24,106 nucleotides of DNA from JAYVYM01 sp046593925 (GCA_046593925.1 JBKJQN010000059.1:1-24106); one strand, 5' to 3'. Counted from the stretch's first letter, positions 9,009 through 16,596 are shown. The notes: generated from the letters alone by a model not told the origin. Numbers and translations: made by a program.

Positions 9009-9054
9009 GATGTGACGATTCCGAGCTGTCGGACAGGGCAGTCGTTGTCACATC
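9009..9054. promoter_or_regulatory. concentric dyad upstream of the BNR gene
   Basis: GATGTGAC at 9009-9016 is mirrored by GTCACATC at 9047-9054, and inside it CTGTC-G-GACAG (9026-9036) is mirrored around almost the same centre (9031). It lies 68-113 bp upstream of the BNR start and also 58 bp downstream of the cold-shock terminator. Two nested dyads sharing a centre suggest an operator or a structured leader. The regulator is unknown. Confidence 0.4.
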
Positions 9055-9111
9055 GTGATCGGACACACCCGACTACTCATTCTGGGCGCCCGGCGCCGGC
9101 CGGACAGCGCT

Positions 9112-9143
9112 CGGGCCCGGCCTCCAAGTGGAGACCGGGCCCG
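9112..9143 (-). terminator. strong GC hairpin after the cold-shock gene
   Basis: CGGGCCCGG (9112-9120) pairs with CCGGGCCCG (9135-9143), and CTCC pairs with GGAG inside it. The hairpin begins 17 nt beyond the cold-shock stop codon. No U-tract follows, as usual in high-GC actinomycetes. Confidence 0.75.
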
Positions 9144-9160
9144 TCGTGGTGCCTCAGCTG

Positions 9161-9364
9161 CTAGAGCGGACGGACATTCTCCGCCTGCGGGCCCTTCTGG
9201 CCCTGCGTGATGTCGAACTCGACACGCTGGTTCTCGTCGAGCGACTTGTAGCCGTCGGTCTGGATGGCGCTGAAGTGGCAGAAGACATCGGCGCCGCCGC
9301 CATCCTGCGCGATGAAACCGAAGCCCTTCTCGGCGTTGAACCACTTCACGGTGCCCTGTGCCAT
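9161..9364 (-). CDS. cspA: cold-shock domain protein
   Basis: A 67-residue single cold-shock domain (OB fold), an RNA chaperone or single-strand nucleic-acid binder in the cytoplasm. MAQGTVKWFNAEKGFGFIAQ begins it, with the RNP1 motif KGFGFIAQ and an RNP2-like DVFCHFSAI, then GPQAENVRPL at the end; length and sequence are exactly those of the family. The ATG at 9364 has AGGAG seven bases upstream. It is monocistronic with a strong terminator. Upstream there is a long leader: the nearest -10-like TACGGT is at 9502-9507 (minus), which would give a 5' UTR of roughly 130 nt, and a hairpin lies just before the ribosome-binding site. That resembles post-transcriptionally controlled csp mRNAs, though the control itself is inferred. 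Confidence 0.95.
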   Translation of the reverse strand: MAQGTVKWFNAEKGFGFIAQDGGGADVFCHFSAIQTDGYKSLDENQRVEFDITQGQKGPQAENVRPL

Positions 9365-9386
9365 GTGCTGTCTCCTATGAAGAACG

Positions 9387-9412
9387 AGGGACCCCGCACT
9401 GCACGGGACCCT
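9387..9412 (-). promoter_or_regulatory. 5' UTR hairpin before the cold-shock ribosome-binding site
   Basis: In the minus-strand transcript AGGGTCCCG, a 7-nt loop and CGGGGTCCCT form a stem of about 8 pairs with one U-U mismatch. It ends about 12 nt before AGGAG. It may act as a leader element that changes translation with temperature, but could be incidental. Confidence 0.35.
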
Positions 9413-9557
9413 GGTCACCACGCGGAGACCAAGATGGACATCCGCGATCACACTCCGCGGGCGTCGATGACGTACGAGGGGGTGCACTTGCAACCGGGAA
9501 TACCGTAGCAGGCCCGCAGCCGCGTGGGCATGGTGCCCGCCGGCAAAGGTCGCCCAG

Positions 9558-9563
9558 TAGCGT
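9558..9563 (+). promoter_or_regulatory. -10 box for a leaderless E2-like mRNA
   Basis: TAGCGT is followed by exactly 6 nt and then the GTG start at 9570. No Shine-Dalgarno is present. The spacing places transcription initiation at or next to the start codon. No convincing -35 is seen. Confidence 0.45.
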
Positions 9564-9569
9564 CCGGGC

Positions 9570-10469
9570 GTGCCCTCCCGCCGCGCCGTCACCCTGGCCT
9601 CGCTCGCCGCGGTCGCGGGGGCCAGGGCCCGCTGGGTCGCGGCGGCCACGGCCGATCCGGCAGCCACCCGGCGCAAGGTCGCGATCGCCACCTGGCGCCC
9701 GTCCCGTGAGGGCCGGCTGATGACGCGGCTGGTGGTCGACGCCGACCCGGTCCTCGACTACGTCGCCTGCCATCGCGCCGAGGGCGCCAGGGGCCTCACC
9801 GCGATGCACGTGCTCGGTGCCGCTGCTGCCAGGGCGCTCACCGGCGTACCCACCGCCAACGCGCGGGTGCTCGGGGGCCGGCTGATGGCCTTCGACGGTG
9901 TCGCCGTCGGGTTTGCCGTCGATATCGGCCGCGGCACCGACCTCGCGCCGGTCAAGGTCGAACGCGCCGAGACGCTGACCCCGGCACAGATCGCGACGGA
10001 GGTCTGGAAAGGTGTGAAAGCGCTGCGGGCCGGCTCGGACGAAGGTTTCCAGCGCTCGGCGCGCATCGCAGCCGCCGTGCCGACAGCGCTGATGCGACCG
10101 CTCATCGCCACCAGCTCGCTGGTGCTCGGCGGCCTCGGCCTCCCACTGCTCGGCCAGCGGGGCCACCCGCTCGGCGCGGTGTTCATCTCCAATGTGGCGG
10201 CGCTCGGCGTCGAGGAGGTCTTCCTCGCACCGGTCCCGTTCGCCCGCGCGCACATCTACATCGCGCTCGGCACCGTCAGCGAACGCCCGGTCGTCCGAGA
10301 TGGCGCGGTCGTGGCCGTCCGCCAGTTCACGCTGTGCATGACCGGCGACCACCGGATCGTCGACGGCGTCCAGTGCGCCATCTACTTCGCGGCGATGCTC
10401 GATCTGCTCGCCCACCCCGAGCGCCTCGACCAGCCGGTGGAGGCCCAGGCCCCGGCGGCGGGCACGTGA
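9570..10469 (+). CDS. stand-alone 2-oxoacid dehydrogenase acyltransferase (E2) catalytic-domain protein
   Basis: A 299-residue protein matching the E2 catalytic fold (chloramphenicol-acetyltransferase-like). The C-terminal active-site signature TGDHRIVDG is intact, with H261 and D265 in the expected HxxxDG arrangement. FDGVAVGFAVDIGRGTDLAP and GAVFISNVAALGVEEVF match the conserved core strands. There is no lipoyl domain and no peripheral-subunit-binding domain, and the visible length is only the catalytic part, so it cannot work as a normal swinging-arm E2 by itself. Its acyl substrate is unknown. The GTG start has a TAGCGT box 6 nt upstream and no Shine-Dalgarno. Its stop overlaps the GTG of the downstream helicase by four bases (GTGA), so the two are translationally coupled. 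It may be a free acyltransferase; this is inference. Confidence 0.8.
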   Translation: MPSRRAVTLASLAAVAGARARWVAAATADPAATRRKVAIATWRPSREGRLMTRLVVDADPVLDYVACHRAEGARGLTAMHVLGAAAARALTGVPTANARVLGGRLMAFDGVAVGFAVDIGRGTDLAPVKVERAETLTPAQIATEVWKGVKALRAGSDEGFQRSARIAAAVPTALMRPLIATSSLVLGGLGLPLLGQRGHPLGAVFISNVAALGVEEVFLAPVPFARAHIYIALGTVSERPVVRDGAVVAVRQFTLCMTGDHRIVDGVQCAIYFAAMLDLLAHPERLDQPVEAQAPAAGT

Positions 10470-12619
10470 GCGACCCGCACCTGAGCGGCCCGCTGGCGGA
10501 TGAGATGCGGCGCGAGCAGGCGCACGTCGACCTGGCCGCCGCCCGCCTGGAGGAGCTGCGCGAGCGCGCTGTCCGGCATGAGCGCGCGAGTCTTGGCCGC
10601 GACCTAGGTGAGAACCCGCAGTCGCTGTACGAGCGCGACGTGCAGGCCCTCGCGGCCGCGGCCCGGCGTTCCGACCTCGACCTGGCCGGCGAGGGCCTCG
10701 TCTTCGGCCGACTCGACCTGGCCGACGGGGTGGTCCATCACGTCGGCCGGCTCGGTCTGCGTACCGAGGACCAGGACCCGATCGTCGTCGACTGGCGGGC
10801 CCCCGCCGCCGCGGCCTTCTACCGCGCCACGGCGGCCGACCCCCAGGGCGTCGTGCGCCGGCGCACGATCACCACGCGCGGCACCACGGTCCGTGGCCTC
10901 GAGGACGAGCTGCTCGACCCGGCAGCGGCCGACGGCCTGGAGGCCAGCACCGTCATCGGCGACGGTGCCTTTCTGGCCGCGATCAGCCGCGAGCGCGGGC
11001 CCCGGATGCGTGACATCGTCGCCACCATCCAGCGCGAGCAGGACGAGGCCGTCCGCGCCCCCGACGACGGAGCGCTCGTGGTCACCGGCGGCCCCGGTAC
11101 CGGCAAGACGGCCGTCGCGCTGCACCGCGTCGCCTACCTGATGTACGCCCGGCGCGACTGGTACTCCCGCCGCGGTGTGCTCGTCGTCGGCCCCTCCCCA
11201 GTGTTCGTGGACTACATCGGCGCGGTGCTGCCGGCGCTCGGCGAGACCAGCGTGCGGCTGGCCAGCCTGGGTCGGTTGCCGCAGCTGCCGACCGGCCTGT
11301 CGGTGACCGCCGACGACCCGCCGGTCGTGGCCGCCGTGAAGGGCTCCGCCCGGATGGTGCCGCTGCTGCGCCGGGTGGTGCGCGAGCTCGGCGGCAGCCG
11401 GCAGGTTCCCGACCTCGAGCTGGCCCGGTGGGGCACCGGCCTGGTACTGCCGGGCGCCGACCTCGCCCGTCGGCGCGCCCAGGTCGCGCGCGGCTCCCGC
11501 AGCCACAACGCCGGCCGGGCGGCGTTCGTGACCGCGGTCGCCGAGACGGCGTGGCGGGCGTTCTCGCGGCGGCCGGGCGCCCCGAAGGAGGAGCCGGGCG
11601 ACCGCGAGGACTTCGGTCGGTGGCTGCGCGGCGACCCGACCGTGCTGCGCTGGCTCGACGTCGTCTGGCCGGTGCTGATGCCGGCCGAGGTGCTGACCGC
11701 ACTTCGCCGGCTGCCGCTGGCCAGGCTGGCGCACGGCCTGTTCGACGAGGCGGAGGTCGCGGCTCTCGCGGGCTCGTGGCGCGACGGCTCGCCGCTGACC
11801 TCGCTCGATGCCGCCGTGCTCGACGAGCTCGGCGAGCTGCTCGGTGCGCCGCCGGAGCCCGAGCCCGACCCGGACGCCTTCGACGAGCTGGCCGAGCTCG
11901 ACGAGCTGGCCCGGATGTCTGAGGTGACGACGTTCGCCGACCGCACCCGCCGGGTCACCCGCAACATCGCCGAGGAGCACGACTACCGGACGTACGCCCA
12001 CGTCGTGGTCGACGAGGCACAGGACGTCGCGCCGCTGCAGTGGCGGATGCTCGCCCGCCGGGCCCGTGGCGCCACCTGGACCGTCGTCGGTGACTGGGTG
12101 CAGTCGGCCTGGCCAGACGTCGACGAGGTACGCAGCGCGATGGCCGGGTGCCTGGGCAAGGCCCGGCTGCGCGAGGTCCAGCTGACCACCAACTACCGCA
12201 CCGGCACCGAGGTCGCCGCCCTCGCCGCCCGGGTGCTGGCGCGGATCGACCCGGCCGCGGTACCTCCGGCAGCGGTGCGCTCGACCGGCGTCGAGCCGCT
12301 GCTGCGAGGCGGGCCACTCGCCGACGCCGTCGGCGCTCTGCTGGCAGAGGTGGGTGGCACGGTCGGGGTGATCTGTCCGCGGGCCCTGGTCGAACAGGTG
12401 CGACTCACGCTGCCGGCCGACGACCGACTGCAGGTGCTCGACACCTGGCAGGCGAAGGGGCTCGAGTTCGACGGGTGCGCCGTGCTCGCCCCCGAGCAGA
12501 TCGTGGCCGAGGCCCCGACAGCGTCCGCTGGGCTCCGCACGCTTTACGTCGCCCTCACCCGCGCCACTCAGCGGTTGACCGTCGTGTCGGACGAGCCGCT
12601 GGACTGGCTCCGGGCCTGA
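10466..12619 (+). CDS. helD: HelD/HelR-like superfamily 1 helicase (RNA polymerase recycling type)
   Basis: A 717-residue UvrD/Rep-like ATPase. An N-terminal coiled-coil (about 8-40, RREQAHVDLAAARLEELRER) is followed by a region with DPIVVDWRAPAAAAFYRA, typical of HelD proteins. Walker A GGPGTGKT is at 208-215, motif II DEAQD at 516-520, motif IV NYRTG with R578, motif V DTWQAKGLEF from 659, and motif VI YVALTR ending at R699. Actinobacterial HelD/HelR proteins of this size bind RNA polymerase, remove it from DNA and can protect it from rifamycins. An acidic stretch near 455-490 (PEPEPDPDAFDELAELDELA) may correspond to the loop that enters the polymerase channel; this is inference. The start is GTG at 10466, overlapping the E2-like gene's stop. 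A DNA repair helicase is the alternative. Confidence 0.87.
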   Translation: MSDPHLSGPLADEMRREQAHVDLAAARLEELRERAVRHERASLGRDLGENPQSLYERDVQALAAAARRSDLDLAGEGLVFGRLDLADGVVHHVGRLGLRTEDQDPIVVDWRAPAAAAFYRATAADPQGVVRRRTITTRGTTVRGLEDELLDPAAADGLEASTVIGDGAFLAAISRERGPRMRDIVATIQREQDEAVRAPDDGALVVTGGPGTGKTAVALHRVAYLMYARRDWYSRRGVLVVGPSPVFVDYIGAVLPALGETSVRLASLGRLPQLPTGLSVTADDPPVVAAVKGSARMVPLLRRVVRELGGSRQVPDLELARWGTGLVLPGADLARRRAQVARGSRSHNAGRAAFVTAVAETAWRAFSRRPGAPKEEPGDREDFGRWLRGDPTVLRWLDVVWPVLMPAEVLTALRRLPLARLAHGLFDEAEVAALAGSWRDGSPLTSLDAAVLDELGELLGAPPEPEPDPDAFDELAELDELARMSEVTTFADRTRRVTRNIAEEHDYRTYAHVVVDEAQDVAPLQWRMLARRARGATWTVVGDWVQSAWPDVDEVRSAMAGCLGKARLREVQLTTNYRTGTEVAALAARVLARIDPAAVPPAAVRSTGVEPLLRGGPLADAVGALLAEVGGTVGVICPRALVEQVRLTLPADDRLQVLDTWQAKGLEFDGCAVLAPEQIVAEAPTASAGLRTLYVALTRATQRLTVVSDEPLDWLRA

Positions 12620-12640
12620 CGCCGACCGGGTGGGTCAGGC
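12614..12640. terminator. hairpin spanning both convergent stop codons
   Basis: GCCTGAC (12614-12620) pairs with GTCAGGC (12634-12640). The left arm contains the helicase TGA and the right arm contains the TGA of the small minus-strand gene. A 13-nt loop adds further CC/GG pairing. Probably a compact bidirectional terminator. Confidence 0.5.
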
Positions 12641-12916
12641 GCGCTGGTCGACCAGGAACAGCTGCAGCTCGCGCAGGCCGCGGGCGGCCTCCTGGGTGAG
12701 GAAACGCTCGCTCGGACTGAGCGGCCCGAGCCCGGCAGGAGGCCGGTGACCGGCCGGCAGCGTCGGCCCGGACCGTTGCCGGGGCGGCCGCCTGCTCGGG
12801 CGCTCGTCCGGGCCGGCGCTGGTCCGCGCGACCTGCCACGCGCCGATCTGCAGGCAGAGCGAGGCCCACCCGGCGATGACCACACCGATCAGTACCAGTA
12901 CGAGCGCGAAGCGCAT
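12635..12916 (-). CDS. small single-pass membrane protein, unknown
   Basis: A 93-residue protein that begins MRFALVLVLIGVVIAGWASL, a clear N-terminal transmembrane helix or uncleaved signal anchor. A basic Pro/Arg-rich linker follows (about 30-65), then an acidic/amphipathic tail SERFLTQEAARGLRELQLFL. No known domain is recognised. The ATG at 12916 is preceded by GAGGGG about 8 nt upstream, and third-position GC is high, so it is likely real. It is convergent with the helicase and divergent from fdhD. The tail could be a cytoplasmic or periplasmic interaction helix; topology is not settled by sequence. Confidence 0.7.
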   Translation of the reverse strand: MRFALVLVLIGVVIAGWASLCLQIGAWQVARTSAGPDERPSRRPPRQRSGPTLPAGHRPPAGLGPLSPSERFLTQEAARGLRELQLFLVDQRA

Positions 12917-13029
12917 GCTTTGACCCCTCTCGTCATAGGTCTCTTCGGTCGCTCGCGGACGGCACCTGAGGCCCTACCGGTCCCGACCGTACGGACCTGC
13001 CTGGGGTGCCCCCCGACCTACGCTGCAGC

Positions 13030-13848
13030 GTGGCCAGGAGCAGCGCACGGGTGCAGGTGCAGGTCGTCGAGGACTCCGCCGTGCGCGTCCGGGAGGACCA
13101 GGTCGCCGTGGAGGAGCCGCTCGAGGTACGGGTCGAGTCCCCCGGCGGGGCGTTCCCACTCGCGGTGACCATGCGCACGCCCGGGGCCGACCTCGAGCTC
13201 GCCGCCGGGTTCCTGCACAGCGAAGGGCTGGTGCGCTCGCGTGAGGACATCGTGACCCTGCGGCACTGCGTACAGGTGCCGCGCGAGCAGCGGGACAACA
13301 CCGTGACGGTGCGTCTCACCCAGGCCCCGACCGTCGCTGCCGGCGCTCTCGCACGACGCTTCACCGTCTCGAGCGCGTGCGGCGTATGTGGACTGGAGAG
13401 CCTGGACGCGCTGGCGGCCCGCGGTGTCGCGCCGGTGACACCCACCGCCGTGGACGCCGACCTGCTGCTGCAGCTACCGGGTCGGCTGCGGGCTGCACAG
13501 GCGCTGTTCGACAAGACGGGCGGCCTGCATGCCAGCGGGCTGTTCGACCCGGCCGGCGCCCTGCTGTGCGCACGCGAGGACGTCGGACGCCACAACGCCT
13601 TCGACAAGGTGGTCGGCTGGGCGCTGCTGGCGGACCTGCTGCCGCTGACCGGCCACACCGTCGTGGTCAGCGGACGCACGAGCTACGAGCTGGTCCAGAA
13701 GGCGGTCGTTGCCGGGGTCGGCGTGCTCGCTGGGGTGTCGGCGCCGAGCAGCCTCGCGGTGCAGCTCGCCGACCGGTTCGGCCTGGCCCTGGTCGGGTTC
13801 CTGAGAGAACACCGGTTCGTGCTCTACGCCGGCGCGCTGACCAACTGA
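13030..13848 (+). CDS. fdhD: formate dehydrogenase accessory sulfurtransferase FdhD
   Basis: A 272-residue FdhD, which passes sulfur from a cysteine desulfurase to the molybdenum/bis-MGD cofactor and so activates formate dehydrogenases. EEPLEVRV, AAGFLHSEGLV and the sulfur-carrying SSACGVCG loop (C117, C120) are present, followed by KTGGLHASGLFD, CAREDVGRHNAFDKVVGWAL and SGRTSYELVQKA; all are family hallmarks and the length is usual. I chose GTG 13030 (VARSSARVQVQVVED) because a TACGCT -10-like box lies 5 nt before it; an in-frame GTG at 13006 would add eight residues. No formate dehydrogenase gene is in the window, so its client enzyme must be elsewhere. It converges with a small unknown gene four bases downstream. 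Confidence 0.95.
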   Translation: MARSSARVQVQVVEDSAVRVREDQVAVEEPLEVRVESPGGAFPLAVTMRTPGADLELAAGFLHSEGLVRSREDIVTLRHCVQVPREQRDNTVTVRLTQAPTVAAGALARRFTVSSACGVCGLESLDALAARGVAPVTPTAVDADLLLQLPGRLRAAQALFDKTGGLHASGLFDPAGALLCAREDVGRHNAFDKVVGWALLADLLPLTGHTVVVSGRTSYELVQKAVVAGVGVLAGVSAPSSLAVQLADRFGLALVGFLREHRFVLYAGALTN

Positions 13849-13852
13849 GCCG

Positions 13853-14101
13853 CTACTCCCCCAGCGTGCCCGCGGCCCGCCGCTGGACGTGCCCGCGGTA
13901 GGCCAGCCAGGCGGCGTGGTCTTTGCCGTGCAGGTCGTCGACGAGCGCAAGGTTGCGGGCCACCTGCTCGGTGGCGCTCGGCCCGAACGCGGTCAGCAGG
14001 TCCAGGTGGGCGGACAGGTCCCGGCGGGCCTGCATCCACGCCGACAGCAGCCGGACGGCGTCGAGATCCAGCGGACCGTCCATCGGCGCAGAATGGCCCA
14101 C
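13853..14101 (-). CDS. small protein of unknown function
   Basis: An 82-residue predicted mostly helical protein. The body LDAVRLLSAWMQARRDLSAH and LTAFGPSATEQVARNLALVD has strong third-position GC, typical of real genes here, and no obvious membrane segment. GTG at 14101 follows CCAGGG five nt upstream; ATG at 14083 is an alternative start that would shorten it by six residues. It converges with fdhD with only four bases between stops. I do not recognise a family. Confidence 0.6.
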   Translation of the reverse strand: MGHSAPMDGPLDLDAVRLLSAWMQARRDLSAHLDLLTAFGPSATEQVARNLALVDDLHGKDHAAWLAYRGHVQRRAAGTLGE

Positions 14102-14322
14102 GGCGGCCCTGGACGCAGCGCAACGCGCCGGATCCAGCCCTCGACATAGGGCGCTGTCCGCGTATGTGCGCCGATCGGGACCGGGTCGGCCGGGTTGCGG
14201 GGGCGGGGCGCACCGGGCGACAGCAGGTATTCGTCCGGCACCCGCTGCCGGATGGCGCTGGGCTCCGCCGGATCTGGGCGCGCCCGATCTGTCTGCGCCA
14301 TCCGGTCCGCCCGCGCCCGAGC

Positions 14323-15288
14323 TCAGCCGAAGGCGTCGACGCCGGTCAGCTCCGCCGACAGGGCCCAGAGCCGGGCGGCTGCGTCCGGGTCGACGGCGTG
14401 CGCGTCGACGCCCCGGATCCGGGCACTCGGCGAGCCCGGCACGGTCGGCTCAGCAATGTCGCAGTCTTCGCAGTAGACGCCGCCGACCCCTTCCAGCAAC
14501 GGTGACGTGGCTGCCCACACGGTCGTCGCCGCGCCCTGCTCCGGTGTCTTGAACCGCTCGTCGACGTTGCCGGCCTCGTCCATCCAGCCGTTCGCCACCA
14601 TCTCCTGACGTGGCAGGTGCCGTTGCAGCGGCGTCATGATCCCGCCCGGGTGCACGGCGAGCGCGCGGACCCCGGTGGCCTGCGCGAGCGCGTCCAGGTG
14701 CACCGCGAACAGGCTGTTGGCGGTCTTGGCCTGGCCGTACGCCAGCCACTTGTCGTAGCCGGTGGTGAACTGCGGGTCCTCGAAGCGGAACGGCGAGAGC
14801 TTGTGGCCGGTCGAGGACAGCGCCACGACCCGGCCGCCGCTGGTCGCGACCGCGGGCCACAGCAGGTTGGTGAGCGCGAAGTGCCCGAGGTGGTTGGTCG
14901 CGAGCTGCGCCTCCCAACCGGGGCCGACCCGGGTCTCGGGGCAGGCCATCACCGCTGCGTTGTTGATCAGCAGGTCGATCTGTCGGCCGCTCGCGAGAAA
15001 GCGCGCGGAGAACGCCCGGACGCTGTCGAGGTCGGCGAGGTCGAGGGTCTCGGCCTCGATCGTCCCCGGCAGCTCGGCGAGCATCTGCTCGGCGTGCTCG
15101 CGGCGCCGCGCCGGTACGACGACCTGCGCGCCGGCGCCGGCGAGCGCCCGGACCGTCTCCAGCCCCAGCCCGGAGTAGCCGCCGGTGACCAGGGCGAGGC
15201 GGCCGGACAGGTCGCGGCCCGCGAGTACGTCGCTGGCCGTCGAGCGGCCACCGAAGCCGCTGCCGAGGGGACGCTGGGGTGAGGTCAT
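14323..15288 (-). CDS. short-chain dehydrogenase/reductase
   Basis: A 321-residue SDR with a Rossmann fold. The cofactor motif TGGYSGLG is at 35-42, DLADLDSV near 83-90 probably marks the adenine-binding site, NNAA is at 109-112, N132 lies in TNHLGHF, and the catalytic residues are S158/S159, Y184 and K188 in YGQAK. The ARRREH segment after beta-2 (about 60-65) has basic residues, suggesting NADP(H). The later part (VHPGGIMTPLQRH) is typical of retinol-dehydrogenase/WW-oxidoreductase-like SDRs; the substrate cannot be read from the sequence. The ATG at 15288 lacks a Shine-Dalgarno and has TAGCCT 6 nt upstream, so it may be transcribed as a leaderless mRNA even though the upstream genes run the same way. 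Confidence 0.9.
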   Translation of the reverse strand: MTSPQRPLGSGFGGRSTASDVLAGRDLSGRLALVTGGYSGLGLETVRALAGAGAQVVVPARRREHAEQMLAELPGTIEAETLDLADLDSVRAFSARFLASGRQIDLLINNAAVMACPETRVGPGWEAQLATNHLGHFALTNLLWPAVATSGGRVVALSSTGHKLSPFRFEDPQFTTGYDKWLAYGQAKTANSLFAVHLDALAQATGVRALAVHPGGIMTPLQRHLPRQEMVANGWMDEAGNVDERFKTPEQGAATTVWAATSPLLEGVGGVYCEDCDIAEPTVPGSPSARIRGVDAHAVDPDAAARLWALSAELTGVDAFG

Positions 15289-15294
15289 CCGGGC

Positions 15295-15300
15295 AGGCTA
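15295..15300 (-). promoter_or_regulatory. -10 box for a leaderless SDR mRNA
   Basis: TAGCCT on the minus strand is followed by 6 nt and then ATG at 15288. The same geometry occurs before the E2-like gene and the 158-aa orphan. Confidence 0.4.
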
Positions 15301-15310
15301 ACGCCGGGCC

Positions 15311-15628
15311 TCAGGGTGCAGGGCTCGTCGGCGGCACCGACGTCGTCAGCGCTGGCGACGGGGCCGGCGGTGTGACAGCGGGCGGGGTGAGCGGCGCGGT
15401 CGTCGGCGGCGCGCGGGTGACGGCCGGCGGCGTCGTCGGCACGACCTCCGGCGTCGGAGTTCTTGGCGCGCGGCTCGGGGCCCTCGTACGCGTGGGCGCC
15501 GGAGCCGTCGCCGGGGCGTACACCGCCGTGGCAGGTGGGGGGGCCGGCGGCCGCACGACGACGTACGTCGCCAGCGCAGCGAAGAAGACGGCCAGCAGGA
15601 CGAAGGTGGATGTGCGCACGCGGCTCAT
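15311..15628 (-). CDS. membrane-anchored Pro/Thr/Ala-rich protein
   Basis: A 105-residue protein starting MSRVRTSTFVLLAVFFAALATY, one transmembrane helix at about 8-25. The rest is a low-complexity PPAPPPATAVYAPA / TTPPAVTRAPPTT region, likely extended and outside the membrane, as in cell-wall-spanning linkers. Its ATG overlaps the stop of the mscS-like gene by four bases (ATGA), so it is translationally coupled to the channel. No enzymatic domain is present. It could be a wall-spanning partner of the channel; this is inference. Confidence 0.65.
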   Translation of the reverse strand: MSRVRTSTFVLLAVFFAALATYVVVRPPAPPPATAVYAPATAPAPTRTRAPSRAPRTPTPEVVPTTPPAVTRAPPTTAPLTPPAVTPPAPSPALTTSVPPTSPAP

Positions 15629-16503
15629 GCCGACGGCCCGGCGGTGTCGAGCAGCGGCTGTACGTGCAGGCCCTCGGCGCGCAGTGCGGCGGCGGCGCGT
15701 GACCGGAGCTCACGGCTGACGTCGAACTGCTTGCCCGGCAGGGTGCGGGCGACGAGTCGGATGACGAGCTGGTCGACCTGCAGGCTCTCCACCCCCATCA
15801 CCGACGGGCTGTCCAGTAGCAGCGACGACAGGTGGGGGTCGGCGATCGCGTCGTCGCCGACCTGCTTCAGCACGGCGGTGATTCGGGTGACGTCGGCGCC
15901 CGAAGGCACCGGGATGTCGAGCACGGCGCGGGCCCAGTCGCGGGACAGGTTGACGACCTGCAGGATCTGGCCGTTGGGCGTGATGACGACCTCGCCGTCG
16001 AGCGTGCGCATCTCCGTGACCCGCAGCGTGACGTCCTCCACCGTCCCGGTCATCGGCGTCCCCCCGCCCGCCACCGTCAGCCGTACGACGTCGCCGTAGC
16101 CGTACTGCCGCTCGGTGATCAGGAAGAACCCGGCGAGCAGGTCCTGCACGATGCGCTGGGCGCCGAAGCCCAGCGCGACGCCGGCGACCGTGGCGGGGGC
16201 CACCAGCCCGGCGACCGGCACGCCGAGCCGCTGCAGCACCAGCACCGCAGTCACGCAGTAGATCGCCACCAGCGTGGCCCAGGTGGCGACCTGGGCCAGC
16301 GCATGCCGGTGCTTGGACGCCTCCGAGCGCACCAGCGCGTCGCTCTCCTGCGCGTTGGCGTCGATGCGGTCGGTGATGCGGCGGCCGGACCAACTCGTCA
16401 GCCTGGCCAGCAGCGCCGCCCCGCTGACGATGAGCACGATCTCCAGGCCCCGGCCCCGGGCATAGTTCGAGACGTCGGTCAGCGGCTCGATGGTGAGGAG
16501 CAT
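15625..16503 (-). CDS. MscS-family small-conductance mechanosensitive channel
   Basis: A 292-residue membrane protein. Two hydrophobic helices (GLEIVLIVSGAALLARL near residue 19, and ATLVAIYCVTAVLVLQRLGV near 76) precede the pore-lining TM3 region, AGVALGFGAQRIVQDLLAGF. The beta domain follows, with YGYGDVV, GTVEDVTLRVTEMRTLDG and the PNGQI motif, all MscS hallmarks, then an alpha/beta C-terminal domain. It should open under membrane tension and release osmolytes on hypo-osmotic shock. The ATG at 16503 is favoured because AGGATGG lies about 5 nt upstream; ATG 16512 and GTG 16539 are alternatives. First gene of the cluster with the Pro-rich protein and the SDR. Confidence 0.88.
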   Translation of the reverse strand: MLLTIEPLTDVSNYARGRGLEIVLIVSGAALLARLTSWSGRRITDRIDANAQESDALVRSEASKHRHALAQVATWATLVAIYCVTAVLVLQRLGVPVAGLVAPATVAGVALGFGAQRIVQDLLAGFFLITERQYGYGDVVRLTVAGGGTPMTGTVEDVTLRVTEMRTLDGEVVITPNGQILQVVNLSRDWARAVLDIPVPSGADVTRITAVLKQVGDDAIADPHLSSLLLDSPSVMGVESLQVDQLVIRLVARTLPGKQFDVSRELRSRAAAALRAEGLHVQPLLDTAGPSA

Positions 16504-16583
16504 GTGCACCATCCTGCCCGTCGTCGCCGCGGGCCCCACCCGAAGCGTCGTCCGGGGGCGGTGGTCGGGCGGGCCGCTGGTCC

Positions 16584-16589
16584 TACGCT
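16584..16589 (+). promoter_or_regulatory. -10 box of the tRNA gene
   Basis: TACGCT lies 7 nt before the first base of the tRNA, the expected place for a -10 when transcription begins near the mature 5' end. Confidence 0.4.
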
Positions 16590-16596
16590 TCTGCCC

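Noticed and set aside
9009..9054. TGTGAC/GTCACA arms as a CRP-type site.
   Set aside because: The half-sites are 30 bp apart, far more than the 6 bp spacing of a CRP dimer site.
13006..13029. Earlier GTG start for fdhD.
   Set aside because: It lies upstream of the likely -10 box (13019-13024) and adds residues not typical of FdhD; kept only as an alternative.
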